Assembly: GCF_029223255.1 (NCBI RefSeq)
Contig: NZ_JARHUC010000004.1
Span: 1 to 64,000 of the forward strand
Source: Albimonas marina
Lineage (GTDB): Bacteria > Pseudomonadota > Alphaproteobacteria > Rhodobacterales > Rhodobacteraceae
Reading direction: 5' to 3'
Length of the DNA: 64,000 bases
Part shown: one piece after another, positions 35,352 to 43,401 of the stretch
Layout: every line of letters begins with the position of its first letter
Numbering within the stretch: position 1 is the first letter of the stretch
The notes under the pieces: model-generated
Told to the model about the DNA's origin: nothing
What the model saw: only the letters and a program-made list of their open reading frames with translations
Databases searched by the model: none
Position numbers and translations under genes: made by a program

Positions 35352-35565
35352 TGGGCTAGCTGGTCGCTTGGCACTGAGGCCAGTAGCCTTCAGAAACTGA
35401 GCAAGGATCGCAATAGTCCCCTCAGTCGAACTCCTCCAAGCCCTTCGTGCAGGCAATAAACGAAAGGCGTTTTCGGGTCGGTCAGCTGCGGCGCGAATAT
35501 GAATGTTGAGAAAAGGTCGTATGCGACTGGATTGCCTGAGCTTTTGTCGCGACACGGCAAGCATG
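35352..35565. other. Gap between convergent TIR and HEPN genes
   Basis: 214 bp of low-GC sequence with no convincing gene on either strand. Confidence 0.4.
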
Positions 35566-36057
35566 CTAACGGAAATGGATGGGGGAGCTCCAAGCGTCAT
35601 TCGATGAATGCGCTCTCGCAACGAAATTGATCAGCTGGTGCCCCGCTTCAAGAAACTCCCGTGTTCGATCATGTGTGAAAGGCGCCGGGAGCTGAGCTTT
35701 GTTTCCGTGTGCAATATTGTTGCGTAGCTGAGCATAGCTGCGCCCTAGCAATGTTTGCCAAGAAGAAACTCGAACTTCGTCACTGTCCCATTTTAACCCG
35801 CCGCCCTCCCGTATTGTTAGATACTGGGGAGGTGTTTCTATGAAAATCTGAAATCCGTGTCCTGCGAAATCAAAGCTGGCGAAAGGGTGCTTTTCTTCCA
35901 GTGATTGACCTATCTGGTCCCAGTTGATGCCCCTAACTGCTCGTGTAGCTCCATCCATATGCGCGAAGGAATGGTCGTGATTGACCAAGAAGAACTCGAG
36001 CTTGGCCGCTAAAAGTATGAATTTTGCGATCTCTTGGTCCAAGCCAGCCTCCCTCAC
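35566..36057 (-). CDS. HEPN-motif protein, putative RNase
   Basis: 163 residues, not assigned to a named family. The region SYAQLRNNIAHGNKAQLP contains R112-x4-H117, the R-x4-6-H motif of HEPN ribonucleases, in a helical context with a following helix (REFLEAGHQLINFVARA). An N-terminal helix (IAKFILLAAKLEFFLVNHD) also fits a HEPN bundle. It starts with GTG at 36057; no ATG is in frame nearby. It is convergent with the TIR gene in the same low-GC block, so a shared origin is likely, but the two are not an operon. Confidence 0.7.
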   Translation of the reverse strand: MREAGLDQEIAKFILLAAKLEFFLVNHDHSFAHMDGATRAVRGINWDQIGQSLEEKHPFASFDFAGHGFQIFIETPPQYLTIREGGGLKWDSDEVRVSSWQTLLGRSYAQLRNNIAHGNKAQLPAPFTHDRTREFLEAGHQLINFVARAHSSNDAWSSPIHFR

Positions 36058-36497
36058 ATTGGCTCTAGCCTACAACTGAAGCTGGCCAGCGGCAACTCAG
36101 CCTTGCCATTCGGCATTTGTCCGCTTTGGCAAGCTGCGTCGCAGCATTCATTCTCCATGCTTGGGTCCGGATTGGGCCGGATCACGGTCAATAGCGTTGA
36201 TCGGCCGAGTGTCCGGAAGGTCCGCGTTGCCGACCTCCGTTGGAGGCGCAGCGAACGGCGGCTTCCCGCCCGATCGAGCCGATCGCGCGCGCTTCGGTAG
36301 TGACAAGCCGTCTGTTCGCCGGCGCCTCCCGCGTGGATGTCGGCGAAGCTGTTCCGCCGAGACGCCGGCTTCCCGATGCGATCATAGGTGTCCGGCCTGG
36401 AATGTCGGATGGGGCCGCCGATCGCTTCCGCAACCGCATGTACGACCTGGGGGAGATCCGCAACCGGCCCGGATCCGGGCCGGGCTCCGGTTCATGG
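36058..36497. other. 440 bp without a gene; return to high GC
   Basis: Composition switches back near 36170. Long open frames here are probably shadows. It holds the HEPN promoter on the minus strand. Confidence 0.45.
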
Positions 36498-36791
36498 CTA
36501 GTCGACGCCGCCATTGAGGATCACGTCGAGGCGGCCGGTGCGGAGTGGGATGAAGAGGTCTTCGCCCTGGAGGACCGCTTGCATGTCGAGGCGATCGCCG
36601 GGGAGGGCGATGCGGAGAAGGTCGATGGCGGCGGGGCGGTGCACGCTCAGCGACCGGCGGGCGCCGGGCGGGACGAGGCTGGGGGCTTCGGATCGGTCGA
36701 TCAGGATCGCGCAGGTCGCGAAGCGGCGGCCGCCTGGCAGGCGTCCGATCGTCGGGAAGTCGCGCAGGTGGGCGGTGATGCGCACGTGCAT
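36498..36791 (-). CDS. Unknown small protein, possibly OB-fold
   Basis: 97 residues, function unknown. The pattern MHVRITAHLRDFPTIGRLPG ... FATCAILIDRSE ... LRIALPGDRLDMQAVLQGED is β-strand-rich and faintly like a single-stranded DNA-binding OB fold, but no residues prove this. It is the last of three minus-strand genes (with 36911-37339 and 37406-37795). Coding evidence is the long frame with ATG and low-ambiguity codon use. Confidence 0.5.
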   Translation of the reverse strand: MHVRITAHLRDFPTIGRLPGGRRFATCAILIDRSEAPSLVPPGARRSLSVHRPAAIDLLRIALPGDRLDMQAVLQGEDLFIPLRTGRLDVILNGGVD

Positions 36792-36910
36792 GCTGGGCCT
36801 TCTGTCTGTCTGGGTGTCTTTCGCGGCGGGCGGCTGCGGACGTGCGGCGAACGCATCCGCAGTCGGTGTCCTGCCGGCGCCTGGAGGCGTCGGGCGCCGG
36901 CGCTTTCGGG

Positions 36911-37339
36911 TTACGGCCGGGCGAGGCGGCGCAGGGCGGCCTCGGCGGCGAAGTGGTCGATCACGCTGCGGCGGAGGAGGAGCAAGCGGCGCAGGGTGTC
37001 GGCGGTCTCGGCCATCGTTTCTCCCCGGGGCGAGCGGAGGGGCACCTCGACGAGGCCGAATCCGAGGTCCTGGTCCTCGACGGGCGAGAGGGCGGCGAAG
37101 GCGGTTCGCGTGCCGCGGGTCTCGAGGGCGACGACCGCCTCCGTCGCCGCCAGGAGCGCCTCCAGGACGACCTGGTCCTCGGCGGCGAACGGCTCGCCGT
37201 CGGCCAGGCGTCGGCGTGCGGCGTTGGCGGTCGGCATGTTCAGGCGGCCGAATTCGGCGGCCAGGGTCTCGGCGATGGCGCGGCCGAGGCGCACGGCGGC
37301 GGTCGCCCGGAAGAGGACGGCCTGGTCGGTTTTGGTCAT
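36911..37339 (-). CDS. Unknown helical protein
   Basis: 142 residues, not recognised. Mostly helical by composition (LGRAIAETLAAEFGRLN near 18-34; TADTLRRLLLLRRSVIDHFA near 112-131). Arg/Ala/Leu-rich. It sits between two other unknown small genes on the same strand, probably one transcript. ATG at 37339. Confidence 0.55.
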   Translation of the reverse strand: MTKTDQAVLFRATAAVRLGRAIAETLAAEFGRLNMPTANAARRRLADGEPFAAEDQVVLEALLAATEAVVALETRGTRTAFAALSPVEDQDLGFGLVEVPLRSPRGETMAETADTLRRLLLLRRSVIDHFAAEAALRRLARP

Positions 37340-37405
37340 GATCGAACCTGCGGATGTTCGCGCGCGATCCTGCGCGTCAAGCGGCCCCCGGAGGGGCCGG
37401 GGAGA

Positions 37406-37795
37406 TCAGGCGACGCGGTCGAGCGGGACCGCTTCCCGGATCTCCATGTCGGCGAGGGCCTCGAGCAGGGACGTCAGCGCGTCGGTGAGCAGGCAGATCT
37501 CCTCGACCGCGGGGCTCGCGGGGTCGATCGCCGCGAAGAAGGCCGCCGCGTCGGAGTCGGGGTCGTCGACGTCCTGGAGCGAGAGCAGCCGGTGCAGCGC
37601 CACCAGCTCCGCCCGCAGGCGACGGGTCAGGCGGGGCGCGCCGGCGAGGTCGCGGATCAGCCGGCCGGTGCGCCGGCGGGCGGCGTCGCCGCCGAGCAGC
37701 TCGGCACCCGAGAGCAGGGCGTCGGCCCGGTCGGTCGTGAAGCGGGACGCGGCCTCGGCCGCGGGCTCGGAGAGCGGGGTGTCGGAATCGTACAT
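37406..37795 (-). CDS. Unknown helical protein
   Basis: 129 residues, not recognised. Helix-rich with acidic patches (LQDVDDPDSDAAAFFAAIDP near 73-92). ATG at 37795; longer frames upstream look like shadow. First gene of the three-gene minus-strand group. Confidence 0.5.
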   Translation of the reverse strand: MYDSDTPLSEPAAEAASRFTTDRADALLSGAELLGGDAARRRTGRLIRDLAGAPRLTRRLRAELVALHRLLSLQDVDDPDSDAAAFFAAIDPASPAVEEICLLTDALTSLLEALADMEIREAVPLDRVA

Positions 37796-38100
37796 TCTGG
37801 GCGTTCCATCGCGAACGCCGAGCGGAAGCGCTCGGTCAAGAGCCGCCTGCTTTCGGCGGCGTGGCCCTTGCGGGCCGGGGTCTCGCCCAGACGACCCCGG
37901 CCCGCCAGGGGCCCGCCGCCTTTTCGAGGACCCTCGTTCACGGCCGCGCGGCCGTGGTCTTCGAGCGCTCAGGCGCATCGGCATCAGCAAGCGGCGCCTG
38001 CCGGCGATCTCGACATTCAGCCTGGATTGGCCGCGGAGAATCTCGCCTGGCGCCGTCGTCGCCCGGCGTGCCGAACCCTGGACGCGGTCCGACCCGGCGA
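37796..38100. other. 305 bp gap with a strong hairpin
   Basis: No gene seen. An inverted repeat GCGGGCCGGGGTC (37870-37882) / GACCCCGGCCCGC (37893-37905) with a 10-base loop could terminate the gene at 38101-38595. Confidence 0.45.
37870..37905 (-). terminator. 13-bp stem hairpin
   Basis: Perfect 13-base inverted repeat with a 10-base loop in the gap downstream of the 38101-38595 gene. No T tract, 195 bp from the stop. Confidence 0.4.
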
Positions 38101-38595
38101 TCAGACCGGCCGGCCCATCAGGTCGACCTTGCCGGTCGGACGCGCCGGAGGTTCGGGGCTCGCGGGAGGCGTCGGCGCCGCCTCTTTCTTCCTGTCTTTC
38201 AAGGCCTTGGGATACTGCGGAACCTCGTCCCCGTCGCACCAGGCCAGCGCCTGCGCGGCGTGGAACCGCCGCGTCCTGGGGCCGAGCGCGTAGTGCGGGA
38301 GGTCCGGGAACCGGCCCTCCCGAAGCTTGCGCCGGAACGTGCCGACCGCCTCGCCGCGCTGGACCGCGACCTCCGCCAGCGTCATCAGCGGCGCCTTCAG
38401 CTCTGCGATCTGCTCAGGCGCAGGCGCGCCGATCCCCATCGCGCGCCAGACCGCGATCCACGGATACCGTCCCGCCCGCGCGCGCAGGCCGAGGCGCTCC
38501 GCGAAGCCCGGCGCTTCGCTCCGGTTGACCCGCCACCAGGCGGCGAGCTCGGCGATGGTGCAGCTGCCGGGGCTGTTTCCACGGTCTCCGGACAT
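38101..38595 (-). CDS. Putative helix-turn-helix DNA-binding protein
   Basis: 164 residues. TIAELAAWWRVNRSEAPGFA near 13-32 and LMTLAEVAVQRGEAVGTFRR near 70-89 look like paired winged-helix or MerR/excisionase-type helices, followed by RFHAAQALAWCDGDEV and a proline/lysine tail. It could be a recombination directionality factor or an element regulator; neither is proven. Its first 199 bp overlap, in another frame, the end of the gene to the right. Confidence 0.55.
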   Translation of the reverse strand: MSGDRGNSPGSCTIAELAAWWRVNRSEAPGFAERLGLRARAGRYPWIAVWRAMGIGAPAPEQIAELKAPLMTLAEVAVQRGEAVGTFRRKLREGRFPDLPHYALGPRTRRFHAAQALAWCDGDEVPQYPKALKDRKKEAAPTPPASPEPPARPTGKVDLMGRPV

Positions 38596-39926
38596 CCGGT
38601 CGTCTCCTCGATCCGTTCGGGATCGGGAGATGGGTTCGTCTCTGGCGACGCGGAAACGCGGGAGGCGGCCTTCGCGGATCTTTTTCGGGGCGGGCGAACC
38701 TGATCCAGTTCAACGTCTTCCAGGAAAGCCGCCTCGCCATCCTCGGTCGCAAGCGAAATGCCCGCCTCGGCGAGATCCTCCCAGAGCGCCAGCTGCGAGC
38801 ACCGCTGCCGCTGGCGGGCGAGAGGTCCGACCGCCAGCGGCTCTCGCGGCAGGCGCGCCGCCTGGTCCGGCAGGAGCGCCCGCAGAACGTCGAGCCCGCG
38901 CAGGCCGACGCGGAAGGCCGACCGCGCGGCCTGATCCGGCATCGCGTCGTGAGTCGCGCTCGCCCAGGCATGGTCGAGCTCCGGCAGGCGCAGGCCGGCG
39001 CGATCGGCCGGACCCTTGACCAGGCTCAGGTAGCTTTCGAACCCGCAGATCCCTGCGTCGCGGGCGGCTTGCCGGACGACCGCCCATTCGCCGGGGCATC
39101 GCAGGATCTCGCCCGGCAGGAACTCCTCCAGCCCCGGGAGCCCCTGCAGCGCGAGCAGGCGTCGGACGCCTTGCCGGAACTGGCTGCGCGCCCGGCCCTC
39201 CAGCCCACCGTCGACCTCGTCGATCCAGGCTTGCGTCAGGTCGCGCGGCGCCAGCTCGTGCTCATCCGCGCGCCTCTTCAGGTGCGAGATGTGGTTGAGC
39301 TGCTCCCGCTCCCCCGCCCGCCGCGCCGCGGCCCGCATCCGCGCCCAGACGCAGTCCTCGCCGATCTTTGGCATTGGCCCGAGCGGCTCTTCCGGCAGCA
39401 GCCCCGAGGCGCGGATCGCCGCAACCTGGCGCCAGGCGTCCAACGCGGCCACGCCCAGCCGGAAGGTCGCCCGTGCATGGCCGTCGAGCCGGTCGTTGAC
39501 GTCCAGCGCCCAGGCCCGATCGAGATCCCTCGACGCCAGCCCGCTCTCGTTCGCAAGCCTCTCCACCTTGTAGAGCCCGTTGATCCGGTGCTGCGGCTCC
39601 TCCGCGACCCGCGCCAGCCGCCGAAGCCGCGCCCAGGGGCAGGCGTCGACCAACCCCGCCGCCTCGAAGACGCCGAGAAGCGCGCCGCGCCACGCGGCCA
39701 TGTCTCGGGAGCTCAAGAACGCGCCCGGCCTCGCGGCCCGCGGAACATCGTCGAGCAGCGCCGGATCCGCCGCGATCGCCGCCAGCGGCCGACCAACCAG
39801 CGCCGCCGTCCGATGCAGCGCCAACCGCGACGCCGGCCAGTTCGCGACGGCGAGATGTCCGGCTTCGCCCAGCGCGAGGAGGTCGGAGAGGTATGAGGGG
39901 CGGGGGAGAGGGGTCTGATATGTCAT
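38397..39926 (-). CDS. Protein with three ~88-residue helical repeats
   Basis: 509 residues from ATG 39926, function unknown. Three internal repeats share the pattern W-x4-R-x-A-R ... L-x-R-x-A-x2-x-x-L-x3-D-L-x2-A-W ... F-R-x-G-V-x2-L: units near residues 95-185, 185-270 and 270-355. Examples are RDLDRAWALDVNDRLDGHAR and RDLTQAWIDEVDGGLEGRAR. Each unit resembles a helical core-binding domain of a recombinase, but no catalytic residues are present. The last ~66 residues are Ser/Pro/Arg-rich and overlap the next gene, so the true end may be earlier, or a frameshift may have occurred. Confidence 0.6.
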   Translation of the reverse strand: MTYQTPLPRPSYLSDLLALGEAGHLAVANWPASRLALHRTAALVGRPLAAIAADPALLDDVPRAARPGAFLSSRDMAAWRGALLGVFEAAGLVDACPWARLRRLARVAEEPQHRINGLYKVERLANESGLASRDLDRAWALDVNDRLDGHARATFRLGVAALDAWRQVAAIRASGLLPEEPLGPMPKIGEDCVWARMRAAARRAGEREQLNHISHLKRRADEHELAPRDLTQAWIDEVDGGLEGRARSQFRQGVRRLLALQGLPGLEEFLPGEILRCPGEWAVVRQAARDAGICGFESYLSLVKGPADRAGLRLPELDHAWASATHDAMPDQAARSAFRVGLRGLDVLRALLPDQAARLPREPLAVGPLARQRQRCSQLALWEDLAEAGISLATEDGEAAFLEDVELDQVRPPRKRSAKAASRVSASPETNPSPDPERIEETTGCPETVETAPAAAPSPSSPPGGGSTGAKRRASRSASACARGRDGIRGSRSGARWGSARLRLSRSQS

Positions 39927-40258
39927 TGGTGCAAGATTGGTCCGTTCGACAAACACGGAAATCGATCGGTGAATTTCCAGAAGTTTCGCACGGGGCGCCT
40001 GCCGCAGACGGACGGGCGGCAGCTCACCCGCGTGGCTGCCGCCCGGCCGTCAGCGGCGGGCGATCCGGCTTTCCCCATCGCTTCAAGCGCGACGCAGTCG
40101 CTGCCGTAGCGCTGCAAGTCCCGACTTTTCAGCCAGACAAGCGAAGGGGAGCGGCTCGCGACTTTGCGGACGATAGGGGCGCCTCGAAGTACGAACCGCG
40201 GCGCTGGGGGTGATGTCCCGCGTTTCGACGGACCGAAGGCGAGACGAGCAGGCGACGC
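39927..40258. other. 332 bp gap with a hairpin
   Basis: No gene seen. It holds the 5' flank of the repeat protein (minus strand) and the hairpin at 40007-40051. Confidence 0.45.
40007..40051 (-). terminator. Long hairpin after the integrase
   Basis: GACGGACGGGCGGCAGC (40007-40023) pairs with GCTGCCGCCCGGCCGTC (40035-40051) with one mismatch and an 11-base loop. About 210 bp after the integrase stop. Confidence 0.4.
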
Positions 40259-42544
40259 CTACAGCCGCGGACGAATGTGCAACGTGTCCGCCGCAATCCG
40301 ATCGACGCACCGCTTCAGGTCCGCGAGGCACTCATTCGCGGGGCCGTAGTTCGTCTCCGACACGTCTTTGAGCGCATGACCCATCAGGTGCACCCGAATG
40401 GGATAGTCGACCTCGGCCGAGCGCAGCGCCTGGTAGAAATCCTTGCGCAGCGAGTGGAAATCCTTCCCCGGGGCGTAGATCTTCTTGCTGACCCGGTAGT
40501 TGTGATAGCGCTTCGAGAACCACGACGAAAAGGTGCCGAGGGGGCCGCGCTTCACTTCGAACAAGCGCCTCTTGCCTTGCGCTTTCCGGCGCTCCGCCAA
40601 GGCCACGATACCGAGACGGAGCAGTTCGTCGTGGACCGGGATCTTGCGCGTTGCAGAGCACGACTTCAGCGAGTTGCCCGGGCCTGCGTGGATGTCGAAG
40701 ATGACGACGCCGTCTTCCCATTTCACGTCTCCCGGCGCGAGCTGAAGGATCTCCTCGGCTCGTCCGCCGGAATAGCGCGCGATCAAAGGGGACCAGAACA
40801 GTGCATCGGCGACATCGTCGCTCGGAGCGGTGAACGCGCTCGTCGAGAAGAGCGCGGCGCGGCCGTCCGGGCCGAGGGCGGTCCGGGTCTCGCCCTGCTC
40901 GTCCTTCAGCTTCCGCAGGTGCTTCTTCGACCAGATCACGTCCTCCATGGGATTTCGACCGAACTTGGAGCGCGACGCGATCATCTCGAAGACGCCCTTG
41001 AGGTAGCTCTGGTGCTTGTACTGCGTCCCCGGGGCAAGACGCCTGGTCAGCCTGGCTTGGAGCTCCTGCTCCCAGCGGTCCTCGCTCCACCCGAGTTCGA
41101 GCGCCTGCAGTTCGATCCGCAACGTCGCCTCCTCGTCGGCCTCGTCGGCGATCGCGATGACCTCGTGCATCGTGCCCTGCACCTTCTCGCCCTTGTTCCA
41201 GTTGTTCGGCACTCGGGAGAGGTCCTCGACGAACATCTCGAGGTCGGCGAGGGCCACGTCTCGCACGCGCGGCATCGCGCCGAGGTGTTCGACGAACCAT
41301 GTCGTCGCGAGCTTCGCCATGGCGTCGAAGCCCCGCAGGGAGGCCTCGAGCCACGAAGTGTGCGTGCCGAACTTCGAGCGCACGCCGCGCTCCAGGTCGA
41401 TCGCCTGGTCGAGGGGAAGATCCCAGAGCGCCTCGCCTTGCAGCTTGCGGATTTCGAGCATCTCAGGCGTCCTGAAATGCGCGATCCACTGCGCCTCGGT
41501 CAGCGGCTTTGACGCGCTCGGACGCTTGGCCGAGGCGCTTGGGGACTTCGGAGTCAGGGTCTTCTTGCGCACCTGCCGCGTCTTCGCGCGCGCCCTCGTG
41601 ACGACCGGTTTGGCGGAAGTCTTCGGCGCTTCGGCCGGCTCGATCTGTCTGTCTTTCGGATCGATCCGCGCATCCGCAGGGCGATCCACGAGCGCGGCGA
41701 GATGATCGACCCGAGGCGTCTCGAGCGTGGGCGACGCGATGGGGATTGCGATGGCGGCGGGTCGCGGATTGGCGACCGCCTCGGCCTCAGGCATCTCGAT
41801 CGTCGCCTCGGCGGCCGGATTTCCCTGGGGCGAAGCCGCCTGTTCGAAGGCAGGAGCAGCGCCCAGAGGCGTTGACGCAACAGCAATCGCCACGGGCATC
41901 GGCGCGGGAAGCGAGGTCGCGAAGGCGTGGCTCGGCGTGGCCGCGGCATCGAGGCGGGCGCTCAGCCGGGCGCGGTCGCCTGCGTAGATGCCATGCTCGC
42001 GCGAGATGTTCTCTTCCGCTACGGCCGCGAGCGTGCGGGCGGCGTCGCGCATCACGACCGGCGAGGCCATGGCGGACGCCGGCACGCCCGCCTCCGTCGC
42101 CGCCAGGCCGACCTTCGCGCTGAGTTGCGAAAACTCGTTGCGGGCCAGGGCGTCACGCCACCGGCCAAGGTCTTCTTCATGGCGTCGGCAGGCCTCGGCG
42201 ACGCGTGCCGCGTCGCGGACGCCGGCAAGGGCGCGCGACGCCTCGGCCGCGGCCAGCGCATTCTGCGCCAGCCGGGTCAGCATCGCCTCCACTTGCACCG
42301 CGTCGACCATCGACGTCCCGATCTCGAACCTCGCCAGAGCGAAGCCTCGGTCGAGCGCAGCGCGTACATGCGCTGCGGCCCGCAAGGCCTCTGAGAGGCA
42401 ATTGGTGCGAGTCGAAAATCTGAAGTAACGCCTCAGCGCATTTTCTTCGGGATCGAGCGCGGCGGGCGTTCGGATGCGCACCCACCAGGTGCTGTTGCGC
42501 AGGTAGAGCCCGGAGCCGCGGGGGGCCGTCGCCGTCTTCGCCAT
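40259..42544 (-). CDS. Large site-specific integrase (tyrosine recombinase) next to tRNA-Gln
   Basis: 761 residues. N-terminal LYLRNSTWWVRIRTPAAL near 13-30 resembles the DUF6538 arm-binding motif of island integrases. A long helical region and an Ala/Pro linker (about 190-370) follow. The C-terminal catalytic domain has Arg in ARYSGGRAEEIL near 591, H-x-x-R in FHSLRKDFYQAL near 695, His in LMGHALKD near 721 and Tyr in ETNYGPA near 731, so it looks active. ATG 42544 was chosen since MAKTATAPRG precedes the DUF6538-like part; a longer frame reaches 42625. It starts 98 bp from the tRNA 3' end, so insertion into tRNA-Gln is likely. Confidence 0.85.
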   Translation of the reverse strand: MAKTATAPRGSGLYLRNSTWWVRIRTPAALDPEENALRRYFRFSTRTNCLSEALRAAAHVRAALDRGFALARFEIGTSMVDAVQVEAMLTRLAQNALAAAEASRALAGVRDAARVAEACRRHEEDLGRWRDALARNEFSQLSAKVGLAATEAGVPASAMASPVVMRDAARTLAAVAEENISREHGIYAGDRARLSARLDAAATPSHAFATSLPAPMPVAIAVASTPLGAAPAFEQAASPQGNPAAEATIEMPEAEAVANPRPAAIAIPIASPTLETPRVDHLAALVDRPADARIDPKDRQIEPAEAPKTSAKPVVTRARAKTRQVRKKTLTPKSPSASAKRPSASKPLTEAQWIAHFRTPEMLEIRKLQGEALWDLPLDQAIDLERGVRSKFGTHTSWLEASLRGFDAMAKLATTWFVEHLGAMPRVRDVALADLEMFVEDLSRVPNNWNKGEKVQGTMHEVIAIADEADEEATLRIELQALELGWSEDRWEQELQARLTRRLAPGTQYKHQSYLKGVFEMIASRSKFGRNPMEDVIWSKKHLRKLKDEQGETRTALGPDGRAALFSTSAFTAPSDDVADALFWSPLIARYSGGRAEEILQLAPGDVKWEDGVVIFDIHAGPGNSLKSCSATRKIPVHDELLRLGIVALAERRKAQGKRRLFEVKRGPLGTFSSWFSKRYHNYRVSKKIYAPGKDFHSLRKDFYQALRSAEVDYPIRVHLMGHALKDVSETNYGPANECLADLKRCVDRIAADTLHIRPRL

Positions 42545-42592
42545 TGTGTCACATCCTGTGCCACAGTCGGCGCCACAGGGGACTCGAGCGAG

Positions 42593-42616
42593 AAGGACGA
42601 TCGGGCGATCGTCCTT
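42593..42616 (-). terminator. Hairpin downstream of tRNA-Gln
   Basis: AAGGACGATC (42593-42602), loop GGGC, GATCGTCCTT (42607-42616). A perfect 10-bp stem 26 bp after the tRNA 3' end on its strand, followed by TCTCGC. Likely intrinsic terminator. Confidence 0.65.
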
Positions 42617-42641
42617 ACTGTTCAACGGCTTGTCGGAGGTG

Positions 42642-42715
42642 TGGCTGGGGAACCTGGATTCGAACCAGGACCGACGGAGTCAGAGTCCGCTGTTCTACCG
42701 TTAAACTATTCCCCA
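42642..42715 (-). tRNA. tRNA-Gln (CTG anticodon)
   Basis: On the minus strand the 74-base gene begins TGGGGAATAGTTTAACGG and ends TTCCCCA-GCCA, with the CCA encoded. Acceptor stem TGGGGAA/TTCCCCA pairs. The anticodon loop is CTCTGAC, anticodon CTG, reading CAG. The T arm is CCTGGTTCGAATCCAGG. It closely matches bacterial tRNA-Gln. The adjacent integrase suggests its 3' end is an attachment site. Confidence 0.97.
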
Positions 42716-43401
42716 ACGGCGACGGGCGCTCACCTACCCCCGCCGGCGGGGCGGGTCAAGAGGGGGGAGGCGATTCCCTTGCGCAAACCCGGAAGGTCGG
42801 GGCGGAGGCGGCCTTCGGCCGGGACGGGGGCGCCGCCTGCGTCGGGGGAGACGGGCGGGGCCGTCGACGCCCGGGGCGGGGGAGCGCGGGGGCCGGCGAG
42901 AAGGGGGGGCGCGAGGAGATCGGGAAAACTCCGCGCAGACGGGGGGTTCTCAACGGGGGGCGGCGGGACTATCTGGGTGGGCAGGCGGGTGCTGTCCCTC
43001 TCGTCATGGGCCCAAATCCTGGTGGCCTATTCATTCTCGCGGGAGCTGGCTCTGTTTCGGGTCGTGGCCTGAAGCACCCGGCGCCCACCTGGTATTCCAG
43101 GCTCGCGAGGATTGGATGCCCGGACGGTCGCGACGGGCCCGCCGTCTGTTCCCCCCCTCTCCGTCGAGCCGGCGTCGAGGCGGGGCGACGTCGCCTCCGG
43201 GGCCGCGCGCGACGCGGGTCCGTGCGTCGGGCGGCCTTCTTGCGCTGGGGCGCGCGGCGGTGCATCGTCCGCGCCGTCGCGAAATGCGTATCGCCGACCG
43301 CGACGTCCGCATTCCGCCCGTCGGAACCGGCCGCCCGAACAGACCCGGGGTGCGCCGTCCGACCCTGTCGCCCGTCCTCTTCCCTGCTCCGGAGCCCCTG
43401 C
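42716..43401. other. 686 bp between tRNA-Gln and the CoA transferase
   Basis: Contains the tRNA promoter. No gene recognised; open frames are GC shadows. Confidence 0.5.
42731..42759 (-). promoter_or_regulatory. Promoter of tRNA-Gln
   Basis: On the minus strand TTGACC (42759-42754), a 17-base spacer, and TAGGTG (42736-42731) lie 16 bp before the tRNA 5' end, a good σ70-like spacing. Confidence 0.55.

Noticed and set aside
35199-35621. Minus-strand frame over the end of the TIR gene
   Set aside because: Translation is not protein-like and overlaps the TIR coding sequence on the other strand.
36188-36514. 108-codon minus-strand frame between HEPN and the small gene group
   Set aside because: Composition looks random; no start context or motif.
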